From NCBI GenBank assembly GCA_025602915.1, contig JAHLJZ010000027.1, positions 62,001 to 126,000 on the forward strand: a stretch of DNA of 64,000 bases, written 5' to 3'. The notes under the pieces were generated by a model. That model searched no databases. It had not been told where the DNA came from and worked only from the letters and a program-made list of their open reading frames with translations. Numbering within the stretch: position 1 is the first letter of the stretch; every line of letters starts with the position of its first letter. The position numbers and the translations under genes are program-made. Of the stretch, positions 37,954 to 49,018 are shown one piece after another. The DNA is from Paraphysoderma sedebokerense. Taxonomy: Eukaryota > Blastocladiomycota > Physodermatomycetes > Physodermatales > Physodermataceae.

Positions 37954-39296
37954 TCACCAGACGTATTTCCCAGCTCTGATACCTCTTTCAAACTCTCTCC
38001 ATAGAACTACACCTTCTCTCCCTATCTTATTTTGACCCCAGATCACACCTTGAATTTGAAAATTGAAAAACGAGTAATACAATCTCATCATCACAAAGTT
38101 GAAGATAGAGAGCGAAATCGATAATCCCGTACAGTCACTAACTAATAGTTGATTAAGAATCCAGGAACTCCCACTTCCAATTGTTACAGCATTCGCAACA
38201 GTTTTGACGCCAGCTGTACGTATTCCAACGTTCACAGCGAACGGTTCCAAAAGTATTTTCACAGCGACCGCTTCTGCCAGTACAGGTGCCAAAAAGGTGT
38301 AAAGATGAAACCAGACGAGTTTCAGTTTTTGGCGAATTAATTTTCTAGGATTCATAGAGGGTGTCGGTAGGTTTTGCTTGAAAATAGTATGGGTGTGAGG
38401 ATGAACATGAGTGAACTCCCATAATCGTATTGTGAGTATAGGTCGCTTTAAATATAAAAGGTACACCATCCAAATTGCCAAAGGAACCAAGGACGATAGA
38501 AAATCGATCGAAAAGAGTGACGAGAAACTTTCGAAATGGCAAATTATCGAGTGCCAGGTATAAATATTGATAAACCAGATAACATAAACGTGAAGAATGA
38601 GTTCTAAGGTTGGAAGGTAAAATAGCGTAGAGAGCAAAGAACAGGCGTAAAATACGAGCTGTAGAAGTGACGGGAAATGAATGTGTTCTTTGATATGATA
38701 TGGATTATTCGGGTCTTGAGATGTCGGAGATGTGATGAAAGAGAAGGGGGATAGACTGACTAGTCGACGCAGTTGATCTTGCGGATTTGACGGTGGGTAT
38801 GAATATGTTCTCGATAAGGTATATACTAAAATGAGGATATGAAGAAGGTACTCTATCGGTGTATACGACAGTTTACTAAGAGAGGGAAAAGAGAATTAGT
38901 GAGCAAGACACCCACAACGAGACAATGCTGTACCACATAGCAAACTGCAATGGATTAATCAAGAACGACCGAGTTGAAGAAAAGAACATACATCTCCTTA
39001 GCACCAACAACCAAATGTTCCAACATTTCTTTCCTTCTTGCGTCCTTTCGACTTCGGTCCCACTCGTCTTCTTCAACTTTGTCGCTTTCAACATCTGAAT
39101 CCGGGCTGAGATCGTCCTCACTTCCACCTGATGGAGTTTTGGCTTCCTTTGAGCCGTCTTGGTAAGAGTTATTAAACGGCATTTTCATGTTATCTATCTC
39201 TTCAAAGTCTTCAGTGTTGTCAAACATAGAATCGCATCTGTGATCGGTATCACTGTCTTGGGCTTCGTCCGAGAATGGAATATCGTGAGGGGCCAT
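37954..39296 (-). CDS. Unidentified multipass membrane protein with acidic N-terminus
   Basis: The model has exons 38992-39296, 38912-38944 and 37954-38875; 1,260 nt and 419 residues. Residues 1 to about 95 are acidic and hydrophilic (DSDVESDKVEEDEWDRSRKD). The rest is hydrophobic with about five or six probable membrane segments, among them IEYLLHILILVYTL, LVFYACSLLSTLFYLPTLEL, LSSLVPLAIWMVYLLYL and a C-terminal stretch after NQLLVSDCTGLSISL. A His-rich loop (THVHPHTHT) lies between segments. I do not recognise the family. The 33-nt middle exon and the following 36-nt intron are the weakest parts; phase agrees, but 36 nt is very short for an intron. A CACGTG site lies 172 bases upstream of the ATG. 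Confidence 0.6.
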
Positions 39297-39780
39297 TACC
39301 CAAAATCGACATGGAAGTGTTCAAATTAGAAGGGTGACTGAAAAAAAAAAGAAATAGGCGGAATAATAAAAAGCTTGGCAATTGAAATTTTCCGAAGGTT
39401 TTTCCTAAACCAAGTTCGGCGCCGCTTATTCGGGCTTCTTTAGCATTCGGTCCAAAATTTTTGCGGACACGTGACTTTATTCCGCGAACAACGCCGCAAC
39501 ATGTTTTGTGGCTTAACCTGAAAAGTTAAGGTGTTCAACCTGAAAATTCAAAGACAGCACAATTGCAGTGGTTTTGATAAGTGCTAAAAATAGCATTCCA
39601 GATAAGTGATAAGAGGGCTTTCTTTTAATGCTGGCGACACGGTAATACCATTTTACAGTACAAAGTCAGGGTTGAGATGCTTAAATTGGGTTCGATTGGA
39701 TAAGTAACTATTGTTTATTTCTGATTCATTATTGCGACTGCGCAATCCTACAGCAATAGTGCTCATCATGTTGCTGGACT
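39297..39780. other. Promoter of the membrane protein gene and PAN2 3' flank
   Basis: About 480 bases. The left end, next to the start codon at 39296, contains a GC-richer stretch (about 39417-39500) with CACGTGAC at 39468-39475. No other gene is seen. Confidence 0.5.
39468..39473. promoter_or_regulatory. CACGTG (E-box) site
   Basis: The motif reads CACGTGAC, as in the homocitrate synthase/Spt4 region. It lies 172 bases upstream of the membrane protein ATG. Confidence 0.3.
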
Positions 39781-42700
39781 TCACCGCCTACCGTTTCCAC
39801 GCTTGCGCTGATTCACTTCGCCCCCCGTATACCCCGCTCCACCATCATAGCGTCCATATCCCCATTGCCCCTGTTGTTCGTGACTTAGACTTCCGGGTGG
39901 AGGGGCCCGAGATGCATCTTGATGCCTCGAATAATAATTCCCTCCGGCTGCCGCTTCGTGCTGCGATGGCATAAACTGTCCGCCGAATGTCGGGTCATTG
40001 TAACCTAAAGGCCCAGTCGCTTCTCGGTACATATTACCAGGAGGTCTTTCCATCTCATTCCCAATAAAGTTTGGAATATTTTGCACCCACTCCCCTCCGC
40101 CATAATCGAATCCAGGTTGTGGCATTCCCATGTGCTGCTGATTCATATGAGAAGGTAAACCATACACCGGGGGACCGACAACCATGGGTGGTCTATAAGA
40201 TCTGCGTACATCCTGGCTTGGCCCCCCTGCAATGGATAAATTCATTGCGTTATTATCCCAATCTGGTACTCGCCTATCCATTCCTGCGGTATTTCTGTTG
40301 CTGCCACGTTTGCGGCCGCCACCTCTGCCTGTATTTTGGTCAAATCCGACAGTGTCCAAACTGTTGGCACCAAATCGACTCACTCCAGGGTACATAGGTG
40401 CGTTGCTATTCCTGTTGTTGTTGTTGTTGTTGTTGCTGTTATAGTTGGAACTCCCAAGACTGCTCATATGTGTCCTTCGTTTAGTCTCTTGGCTACCCGC
40501 ACGAGATGGCGCTGAGGATGCGCCAGCTGATGAAGAGGGAGGAACAGAAACCGTAGGATTAAATGCGGCTGCCTCAACGCTAATCTCCGCGGGTGAAGGT
40601 TGCGGTTTTTTTCGCATCCGGCGAAGTTCCAATGGGCTGTTCATCACTTCTTGTCTCGTGTCTGGGGATCGCTGCTGGTTCGTTCGCGGCTTCGGAACTG
40701 CCGTTTGAGACCGTGGTTGTCGCTGTCGACGTGTTGACGGCGACGAAGGGGACCGAGGAGACGGCGAGGAGGCAGGTAACTGTGAAGGCATTGTCACTTG
40801 TGATTCTAGTTGGAAAGGTTGTCGAGAGTGGGGACTCGGTGACGACAAAGGAATGTTCTTTGATATTTGGTTGGAAGAATCGTCTAATGAAGACGACGGT
40901 TCTTTCGTTGCTTCAGTCGAGATATCCGGCTTTGCCGTTTTTGGAACCTGCCCAGGTTTGACACCTGGCTTCCATTGATACTTGACGCCAGCGTTGTATA
41001 TATCGGTAAGGACAGTGTCAAATAAACCTTCTTCCTTATAATGCAGATATTTTTTATAAAGTAGTAGAGCCTAGAGAGCCACCCAAGAGTTAGGTAAGAG
41101 ATTATATCTACTTGAATTTTTCATCAACAGTATACAAACCGTTCTGGCATCTTCAATGGAATCGTGTGAGCTCTGCTGGATATCGATATCAAGTAAATAC
41201 CACGCTAAAAACCGCAACCCTAGTCGCCGCTGTTTTGAAGGGATGAAATAAATGTCTACGGTATCAATAATTTGATGGGGCGGCACTAAAATATCTGAAA
41301 TAAAAATATTAGCGTATATGGATAACAACGATGCGTAAATTTCGGGGTAACGTACTGATGATACGGAAATCTTTTTTTAATCCATGACCGATAAACTTAC
41401 AGCCCATATCAACCAACAATCGAAGTTTCTTATATGCCAGCTTCAGCGGAACTAGCGTGTGCTTTGACAGAGCTGGGTCCAAATCTCCAGCTACGAGGCA
41501 GGAACAGAAATGTCTAAGCAGGCTGTAAAGACTATACAGAATTGCATCAACGGACTTACGTTGAATACCCGAATACTCTGTTAAATAATCCGCAATCGGT
41601 TCTATCGTGGCAATATAATCGTCGATGAAGGGAGTGCAATCCATGTCACTTTCACCTCTAAGAACGCTGACTCGAGCCAGAGACAGTCTCGTAGGCCGCA
41701 ACAAACTCTTCGATCCATCGGAACGAATTTCTGCCTCTTCTTGTGAAAGTGAAACAAATTCTGCATCAATTGCACAGAGATATCCAGGGTGAAGCTCTTC
41801 CTCAATAAGAGGTTTCGTGAGTGACGGGAGTCGAGTTTCAGGTCTTCGGAAACAATTGGTTACAATGATGATCATATATTGAATAGCTAAGAAAGAAGAA
41901 ATACCTTGAAATTGATAATTCTTCAAACAAAATAGAGTTGTCCTTTTCTACCGTCAACTGTGACATGTCATACAGATTCCCGATCTCCGACCGCACATAC
42001 TGAACAACGGCAGGGTTCTGTGGACCATGTTTAATTAGTCGTAGAATATAATCAAATACACCAGTGGCCTGAACTCAATACATACTTTCCACGATCGCGG
42101 AAATTGTGTAACTTCATGAACTGGTATGGGTGTCACCAAAAAATCATTGAATAGATGCCATTCCGAATCACTTTGATCTGAATCGCTCGTTGCTTAAGAC
42201 AGGTGGATAATTAGGGCCACAATAACTGAGAGAGCGAAAGAAAAGAACGTACATCTGATTTGTGCAACTAAATGTGGCAAATCTTTATCGTACTTGATTT
42301 CAGATATCACGGCCTTTCGGTGAGGGGAAAAACGTTTAAGTTTAAAAGGACGGCAATGTCTGGCAATTTCTCGGATCAAACAATATTACCTGTAAACCGT
42401 AATATGCAACATTTTCAGCATTCTCGTTCTCGTAGTCCTGACTGGCGTCATCTACAAAAATTTGACCGTCTTGTTCAAAAATGGCCAATCTACGACGACT
42501 AAGTTAGATGATTGCATTCCCCAAGCCCTGGCATATATCTTTCTGTACCTTAGAGGTAAAAAGCCTTTGGATTTTTTATCCGAGACAAAGTGGTTTTCTG
42601 AAATAAAGTGATAAATAATGAGGGCGGGAAAGAAGCAGGTGCGAATTAATAAAGCCAACCTTTTGATCGCCAAACATCCAACGCCTCGTCCGAATTAGCC

Positions 42701-45562
42701 GCACAATTTATATTTAACATAGATGGCAATGACAGCATTCGCTTTGATTGTACAGTACTCTGATATTTCTGGCATTTGGAACACCAAGCTTTAGTCTGGT
42801 ACTCTCGGGTTAACGATAACTGAAGCAAAGATTCAAACGTCGTGGATGGTCGGACTGAATCAGCTGATGATGGAGTTTTTGGCCTCTACATTTCCCAAAG
42901 CACTTTACGTTAGCCCAAAGGTAAAACATTGCACAGAAAAAGGTTCATACATTGGCGGGTGGATAGACAATTTCGATAACGAATGAGGTTGTATCCCTAT
43001 CAACGGTATCCTGACATTGTGAACACTTGCTGCTAGCAATGTAATTGGTTCCACATAGTTGTTGAATAACCGACAACTCTGAGATGGGCTTCTGTGTTGT
43101 TGGAGAGAGGTATGAAGGTGACTTCAACAGAGGAGGGTTGGTCGATTGATTTGTTTCCCGATGAAACTGCTCAAGAATAAACCGATTGAAATTTTGAATT
43201 AACCCGGAGTAGGAAGTTTGCATATCAGGATTGTCGGGTTCAAAGAGACCGAGAGCAGATGCTATTTAATTCAAGGTTACGAAATCAATACTACTGGCGG
43301 CACCAAAATTTCGCAAATATTGCCTCCTACCTTGAGGAATGTAACTAAAAGCTTTCAGAAAATTGGTTGCTTGACAATTTAGGCCTTTCGCGTCGTCGAG
43401 CATCTTGAACAAGAATCCGAGTTCGCATGTCAAACAATGATCGTTGGGACATGTGCCTGAGAGATGCGAAGTGACAATGTGCTTGAGGTGAGGGGTGAAG
43501 TAGAGTAGCTGAAGGAATGAATTGATGTATGAATTGGCGATGTGGGTTTCGAGGCCACCAAATGGTGTTTTGTTATAATAACTGCATATTTGCTCGGTCA
43601 GAAAAATCAGAAGAATAAATAGAATGAAGCTTTGGGGCGTTACCCGAAATCGAAGTCTTCCACTCCAAATTTACTGTATTTAATCTCAACACTCCTATAA
43701 GATTGGGGAACCGAAGCATGCCTGCCTGTTTGGTTACCATCCTTCGCTTGTAACTTTCCTTTATCTTTCTGTGGAGTCCTGCCTAAGGCAATTTGCTTTT
43801 GAATCTCACTTTTGAATTGAGGGCTGGCCTTCAAAGCTTTGCTACCATATCCTATTTGGTTTCGCCTGATATTCTTGGGCTTTGGGGCGTAACCGACGAA
43901 ATCATACATTTTGACAGTCTCGAGGATACTAGGGTCTATCCTCGCTGGTGGTTCACCGACCGAAAATGTCAAATACAGTGGCCAATTTCCAGAAAGTAGT
44001 CTCTCGGAGTAAAATGGGACACCAACGGTATTGAGTGGGCTACCACAGGTCAAAGAGATAAATAAGTCAAGGACATCAAAGAAACATGAAGGAAAACGCA
44101 AATGATCTTACGAATCAGAATCCATGGACACGGCGTGAGGCACATGTTGTGAAGGGACTTCAATTGCATCGGAAAGATTATTCACTTTACAATCTGTTTT
44201 ATCACTCCACAGATGGACAATACCAGAGTAATCTCCAAAAGCTAACATATCGCCCGATGAAGACACATCGATAGCAGTAGGATAGCCAGTGACATTCAGC
44301 TAGTGTAAAAATGTTGATAACTTGTCGAAGGAAGAGAAGTATGGTAGAGAATTGAGATACGAACCTGGTAAGGCAAGCTACAACTCAGTTCCTTCACGTT
44401 ACAAACTTGTAGAACTCCTGACTGGGACACCGCATATATTTTGTTCGACTGATGTGGATGAAATTTGAGCAGGTAGGGGCCATTTGGAAAGGATAACGCA
44501 GCCATAGTTTTCATCATTCTTAAATCATATAACTTAATGAATGGATCGACCACCATTTGTCCTTTTCTGGTTATTGAAATTTAGTGATGTAACAAGACCA
44601 CTTGGCAACAGCAAAAGCAATACTACCGCTGGGTGAATCCACACGTTGCAACAGTGTTATCCATAACATCAACATCAGATATCATTCCAGTGTGAGCAGC
44701 CGGGAAAACATGTTCTGTCTTTAAAGTCTTGGGATCCCTAACAGCTAAGTGACCTTTCGTCGTACCACCGACGATGTAGCGAGCATTTCGTCGTAAGACC
44801 GCAACTTGACTGTATTCATCTTTGAACTAATAACCCCAAATTAATTAGCCAATTAAAATATAGGAAATTTGATGGAAAAACTTACTTCTTTTATCACCGT
44901 CCCCCGATCAGTATTCAATAGAATCAAATTGTCTTGTTCTCCTCCGACGAGCAATTCATGAGTGGGCCTAAGACTTGTGAAGGTCATAGCATGTAACCGT
45001 TTGATCGATTCAAGCTTCTTCGATCTAGTAACCCATATGATTCATCGGGTTCAATAATAATTTCGTAAACAACTGAAAGTAGACAGTTTTAACATATCGT
45101 TTGGCCCGAAGCCAACTTACGTTGTCATCCATTTGACTATTCCCCTCCGATTCGTAAATTTCACCCCATCCTGAGCCAAAGATATAATCCCTCCGCCAAA
45201 TCTATTATCGATTAACATCTGTAGAGTTGCTCCATGATGGCCTTTAAATGCCGTGTATCTTTCAAACCTAGGTGGCACGACTGAACGGATACGGCCCTGA
45301 GTATGCGTGAAAGCCAATAACGTCGAAATAATGTTGATAATCGTCAGAATTTTAATAAATTGTAATTTATGTCGGTGGATCCCATTGAAAGAGTGTTGAA
45401 ATCTAGGCGGCCCACCGCAAAGCTTTGGATTAGATAGAGGAAAGGTGTTCTTACATCTTGATTACCTATCCACAATAATTCCTGAGATGTGTCGAAGACG
45501 AGTGATGTTATCGGATACGAAGTATCGTTACAGTATGTATTTATTTCAAAATAGTCCGACAT
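39781..45562 (-). CDS. PAN2: PAN2, catalytic subunit of the PAN2-PAN3 poly(A) nuclease
   Basis: Starts deadenylation of mRNA with PAN3. The first exon (45455-45562) begins MSDYFEINTYC. WD40 blades follow to about 44100 (VVDPFIKLYDLRMMKTMAAL, NKIYAVSQSGVLQVCNVKEL), then the PAN3-binding linker. The inactive ubiquitin-hydrolase-like domain (about 43600-42250) includes the zinc-type pairs CSQCQ and CSKCQKY. The DEDD exonuclease domain carries AIDAEFVSLSQEEAE (Asp and Glu), CKFIGHGLKKDFRII and QSSHDSIEDART, so all four acidic residues are present. After the usual end the protein continues for about 340 residues rich in Pro, Ser, Asn and Gly, with a poly-Asn run (about 40405-40440) and RG-like patches (GRGGGRKRG, QRKRGNGRR). 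That tail is absent from yeast Pan2 as I know it. About 15 exons; inner edges were not all fixed. Confidence 0.93.
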
Positions 45563-45635
45563 GTTACGATTAGTGTGCCGAAGGCTGCTCAAAATCCTGT
45601 TCAAAATCTAAATTTGTGGTGTACGTATAGTTGCA

Positions 45636-45842
45636 TTGAATGATAGCGGGAATCGGAACTCTCTTTATGATTCAACAAACGTCGACAATTATGATTTGGT
45701 AATTCCGGGTGAGAGATTTATTGATATTGTGAATTTGTCGGGACCCGGGATGTATGAAGGTGATCAGTATTTCGCCACCGCGGCCTCTCAACATTGTCCG
45801 GTCAAATGCACTCTTCAGTCGGCGACATCTATGATTTACTGA
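45636..45842 (+). pseudogene. Possible fragment of exosome subunit Csl4 (N-terminal domain)
   Basis: A plus-strand open frame between PAN2 and homoaconitase reads DLVIPGERFIDIVNLSGPGM then YEGDQYFATAAS. This resembles the N-terminal domain of Csl4 (IPGERL, then Gly-x-Gly-Thr-Tyr, then a YIFSSLAG-like strand). There is no in-frame ATG before it, it stops after 68 codons, and the opposite-strand homoaconitase begins to be encoded about 95 bases further on, so a full Csl4 of about 200 residues does not fit. It may be a decayed partial copy of a host gene or chance similarity. Confidence 0.28.
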
Positions 45843-45935
45843 AGCTAAGAACAAATTAGGGAATGCTGAATTATATGTAATCCGTAGTACAAAAATAGTA
45901 AAGTAATAATCTACATTTATGTTCGAATTGATAAT

Positions 45936-48447
45936 TTAAATTCTGTTTTTAACCCATTGCTCCAACCCACCTTCCAACATCAACTCCTGAGCTGCCATAC
46001 CGACTTTGGCGACTTTAAACTCCTTCACTTCACCTTCGCCTTGCAAAACCTTGACGATACCTCTCGCTAAATCAACCTCCACGTTCCAACCGATTCTTTT
46101 AGTCAATTCGTTCCCACCATACATTGTTTTAATAGTTTCTGCCAGTTCCGGAGCTTCAAGTACCAGAAGTCCGTTGTTAAGGGCATTTCGTTTAAATGTT
46201 TCCGAGAAGGAACCAGCTAAAACCAGGGGGATACCTGCTGATTTGAGTGCTGTTGCTGCTTGCTCCCTGGAAGACCCAGTACCGAAGTTGAAACCTCCAA
46301 GCAAAATGTCGGACTACAAATTTCAAATTGAGCGATTCATTAGTTTAATTCAATGAGTGTTACAACTGAAATTGAGAAGATTACCTTCTGGACTTTTTTA
46401 ACAAACTGCGTATCATAATTTTCCATCACTACTTTAGCCATTTGCGCTGGAGTCAGATCATCCTGATACGTGTATTTACCAGGATAAATTCCGTCGGTGT
46501 TCAAATTATCCTGGAAACAAAATAGTATGTCGCCTTGCAGCTTTTCCGGGAACCCGGGCAGAATCTTTGACGGGGCCGATGAAGAAGGTGCGGGTTTGTG
46601 AGTCGTGATTGTTCCTTGGGGTGCTGATGAAGATGTTGCAATTGAGGGTGGAGAGGAAATGTATCCGTTCACAGCAGATTGAGCGACAACGGCTAAACAG
46701 AAGAGACACTCAACATAAGCAATTCGGGGAGGTAAATCCAAAGATATGGCAAAATCATACCCGGAGAAGCCAAATAGGCGAACGCATTAGGAGAACCCAT
46801 GCGTCCTTTAAAGTTTCGATTTGTAGCAGAAATACCAACTTCACCGTCTTTCAACAGACCTGTACCGAGACCTATACATGGACAACTAAAATTGAGCGGG
46901 GCGATATTTCACTGCAGTAATTCGGGATTCACTCACCGACACAAGGCCCACAACCTGCAGGCAAAACTTTTGCTCCGGCGTCAATCAATTGCTGCCAGTG
47001 GCCTGACTCTTCTACTTCTTTTCGAACCTCACTACTGGCGGGGGCAACATAAAACTCTACTCCTTCTTTGACCTTCTTCCCTTTTATAACATCGGCGGCG
47101 GCTTTAATGTCTTCGACTCTGGAATTCACACAACTAACCAGATAGGCCTTATGAATTTTAACTTTTTCTTTCTGCATATCCCCTACACTTCTATACGCCT
47201 TAACAGAATTAGGGCCCGAAACATACGGTTGTAAAGTTGAAAGATCAAGTGACAAATGCTTCGAATAGTATGCGTTATTATCAGGTATTATTGGATTGGT
47301 TATGATCGATTGAATTCTATCTTTGTTCACCCTGGGATGTTGTCGAGTTTTATCTATGATATTCGGATTTGAGAATTTGGTCACACTTTCAATTTTTTTA
47401 ACTCGATCGTTTAACCATCCGATAGTTCTTTCGTCAACTGGAAAGACACCCGCCAATGCTCCCCACTCGGTAGTCATATTGGCAATGGCCAGACGTTCAT
47501 CAATACTCAATGATTTGACTCCGTCGCCTGTAAACTCGATCGCCGTATTTAACACTTCATCACGATTGAAGTATCCACATAAAGTAATGATGATGTCTTT
47601 TCCTGTTACACCTTTCGGCAATTCACCATCAAGCGAGACCTTGACGACAGGAGGAATCTGCCACCAAGTTCTGCCAGTGGCCCAGATTGCGGCGGCGTCG
47701 GTTCGGACGATTGGAGTACCAAGACAACCAATCCCTCCGTACATGTTCGAATGAGAGTCGGAGGCAACAGTGAGAGTGTAAGGGAATGCGTATCCTTCTT
47801 CGACCATAATTTGGTGACCGATTCCACGTCCAGCTGGATAGAAATCCACGTTATGAGTTTTTGCAAACTTTTCGATTGCAGAGTACTTTGCCAAGTTCTG
47901 TGGATTTGAAAGTGTCAGTTAGCATAATTATTTCAACTGCAAAAGCAAAACAAGGGAGCGCTCCCCATGCTTTCTTCCGATTGAACCAAAAGCCTCGACA
48001 GACCTTTTCACTTTTGTTCTGGACATCATGATCCAAAGCAAATACAGGTTGTCTAGGGTTATTGAATTTTGCTGCACCGATAGTTTTGAACCTATTTTTA
48101 GACCGCAAAGTTAATAGAAACTCCAAGGGCATTGAGTTTCACCAGTCCCAGCAACTCCTCTTTCATTCCCAATACCGCCCGCCCACCCAATATATTAAAC
48201 AAAAGATTATCAATTACTTGCTCATAACCGCCATGGTGTTATCGTGAGTCAACACATGTTCTGGTTGAATGGAGACGAAATCTCCTGATTGCACTTTTGT
48301 TCCCGGTTCAACGTCAATAGCGTATTTTTGGATAATTTTCTCGATTAGATTTTGGCCCGGGGCAGTCGCAAGACTCCGATGGTAGAATAATAATGGGCTT
48401 ATTATAGAGCGGGAAGGAGAACGAAGACGAAGTGTGAGGATTGACAT
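45936..48447 (-). CDS. LYS4: Mitochondrial homoaconitase (lysine biosynthesis)
   Basis: An iron-sulfur hydro-lyase that converts homoaconitate to homoisocitrate in mitochondria. Six exons in phase: 48218-48447, 48004-48091, 46937-47897, 46761-46871, 46385-46692, 45936-46313; 2,076 nt and 691 residues, the usual size. An Arg/Ser-rich presequence ([15 protein letters not shown]) is followed by the aconitase core: [44 protein letters not shown], and the cluster cysteines in [10 protein letters not shown]. The swivel domain has [18 protein letters not shown] and [18 protein letters not shown]. The [15 protein letters not shown] wording separates homoaconitase from citric-cycle aconitase. It lies downstream of the acetyl-CoA synthetase gene on the same strand. 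Confidence 0.96.
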
Positions 48448-49018
48448 TTCGATGTAAGTATGTAGAGTGAGAATGAACGAAAATGTTGAAATTAGCGACC
48501 ACAAGCGAAGGACCAAAAAATCTTCATCTCTCCTGATTATCGCGAGCAATAATGCACCGCTGCGTTTCGCGCTGCAAAGTGAAATTACAGTCGACGAAAT
48601 GATTGGGAAGGACAGAGTGGATCTGTTGCTAATACATACAGCTTTTGGCAGAATTATTTCTGATTTGCAAATGATGAAACGCTACCCCCAGCAGCCCAAA
48701 AATGCCTGGACTTGAACAGTGGTGGATTTCGCGCCATTTACCGCTATCCCTATTGCATACATTATTCCAAAAACGACATCATATTGGCCACTAGCTGCTC
48801 ATGCATCGTCGGAAAAGATATAGCAATCAATTGTATTCTGCGTATTGTTGGCATGGAGACTTCGCCAGTCCTCGCTGCCCAAATCTCTCGCAGCTGAATA
48901 GAAAGTATCACAATGAAGACAAACAAATAAACTTTCATTCCAGGTTGTATACTTATGCATAAATTGGTATAACATATAGGTATAATAATATATTAACAAC
49001 AAACATATCTCAAGACGC
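48448..49018. other. Homoaconitase promoter region
   Basis: About 570 bases between two minus-strand genes. Plus-strand frames here have no protein character. No clear TATA box or Gcn4-type TGACTCA site was found. Confidence 0.5.

Noticed and set aside
45636-45842. A complete gene for exosome subunit Csl4.
   Set aside because: There is no start codon and too little space before the homoaconitase coding region on the other strand. It was kept only as a possible fragment.
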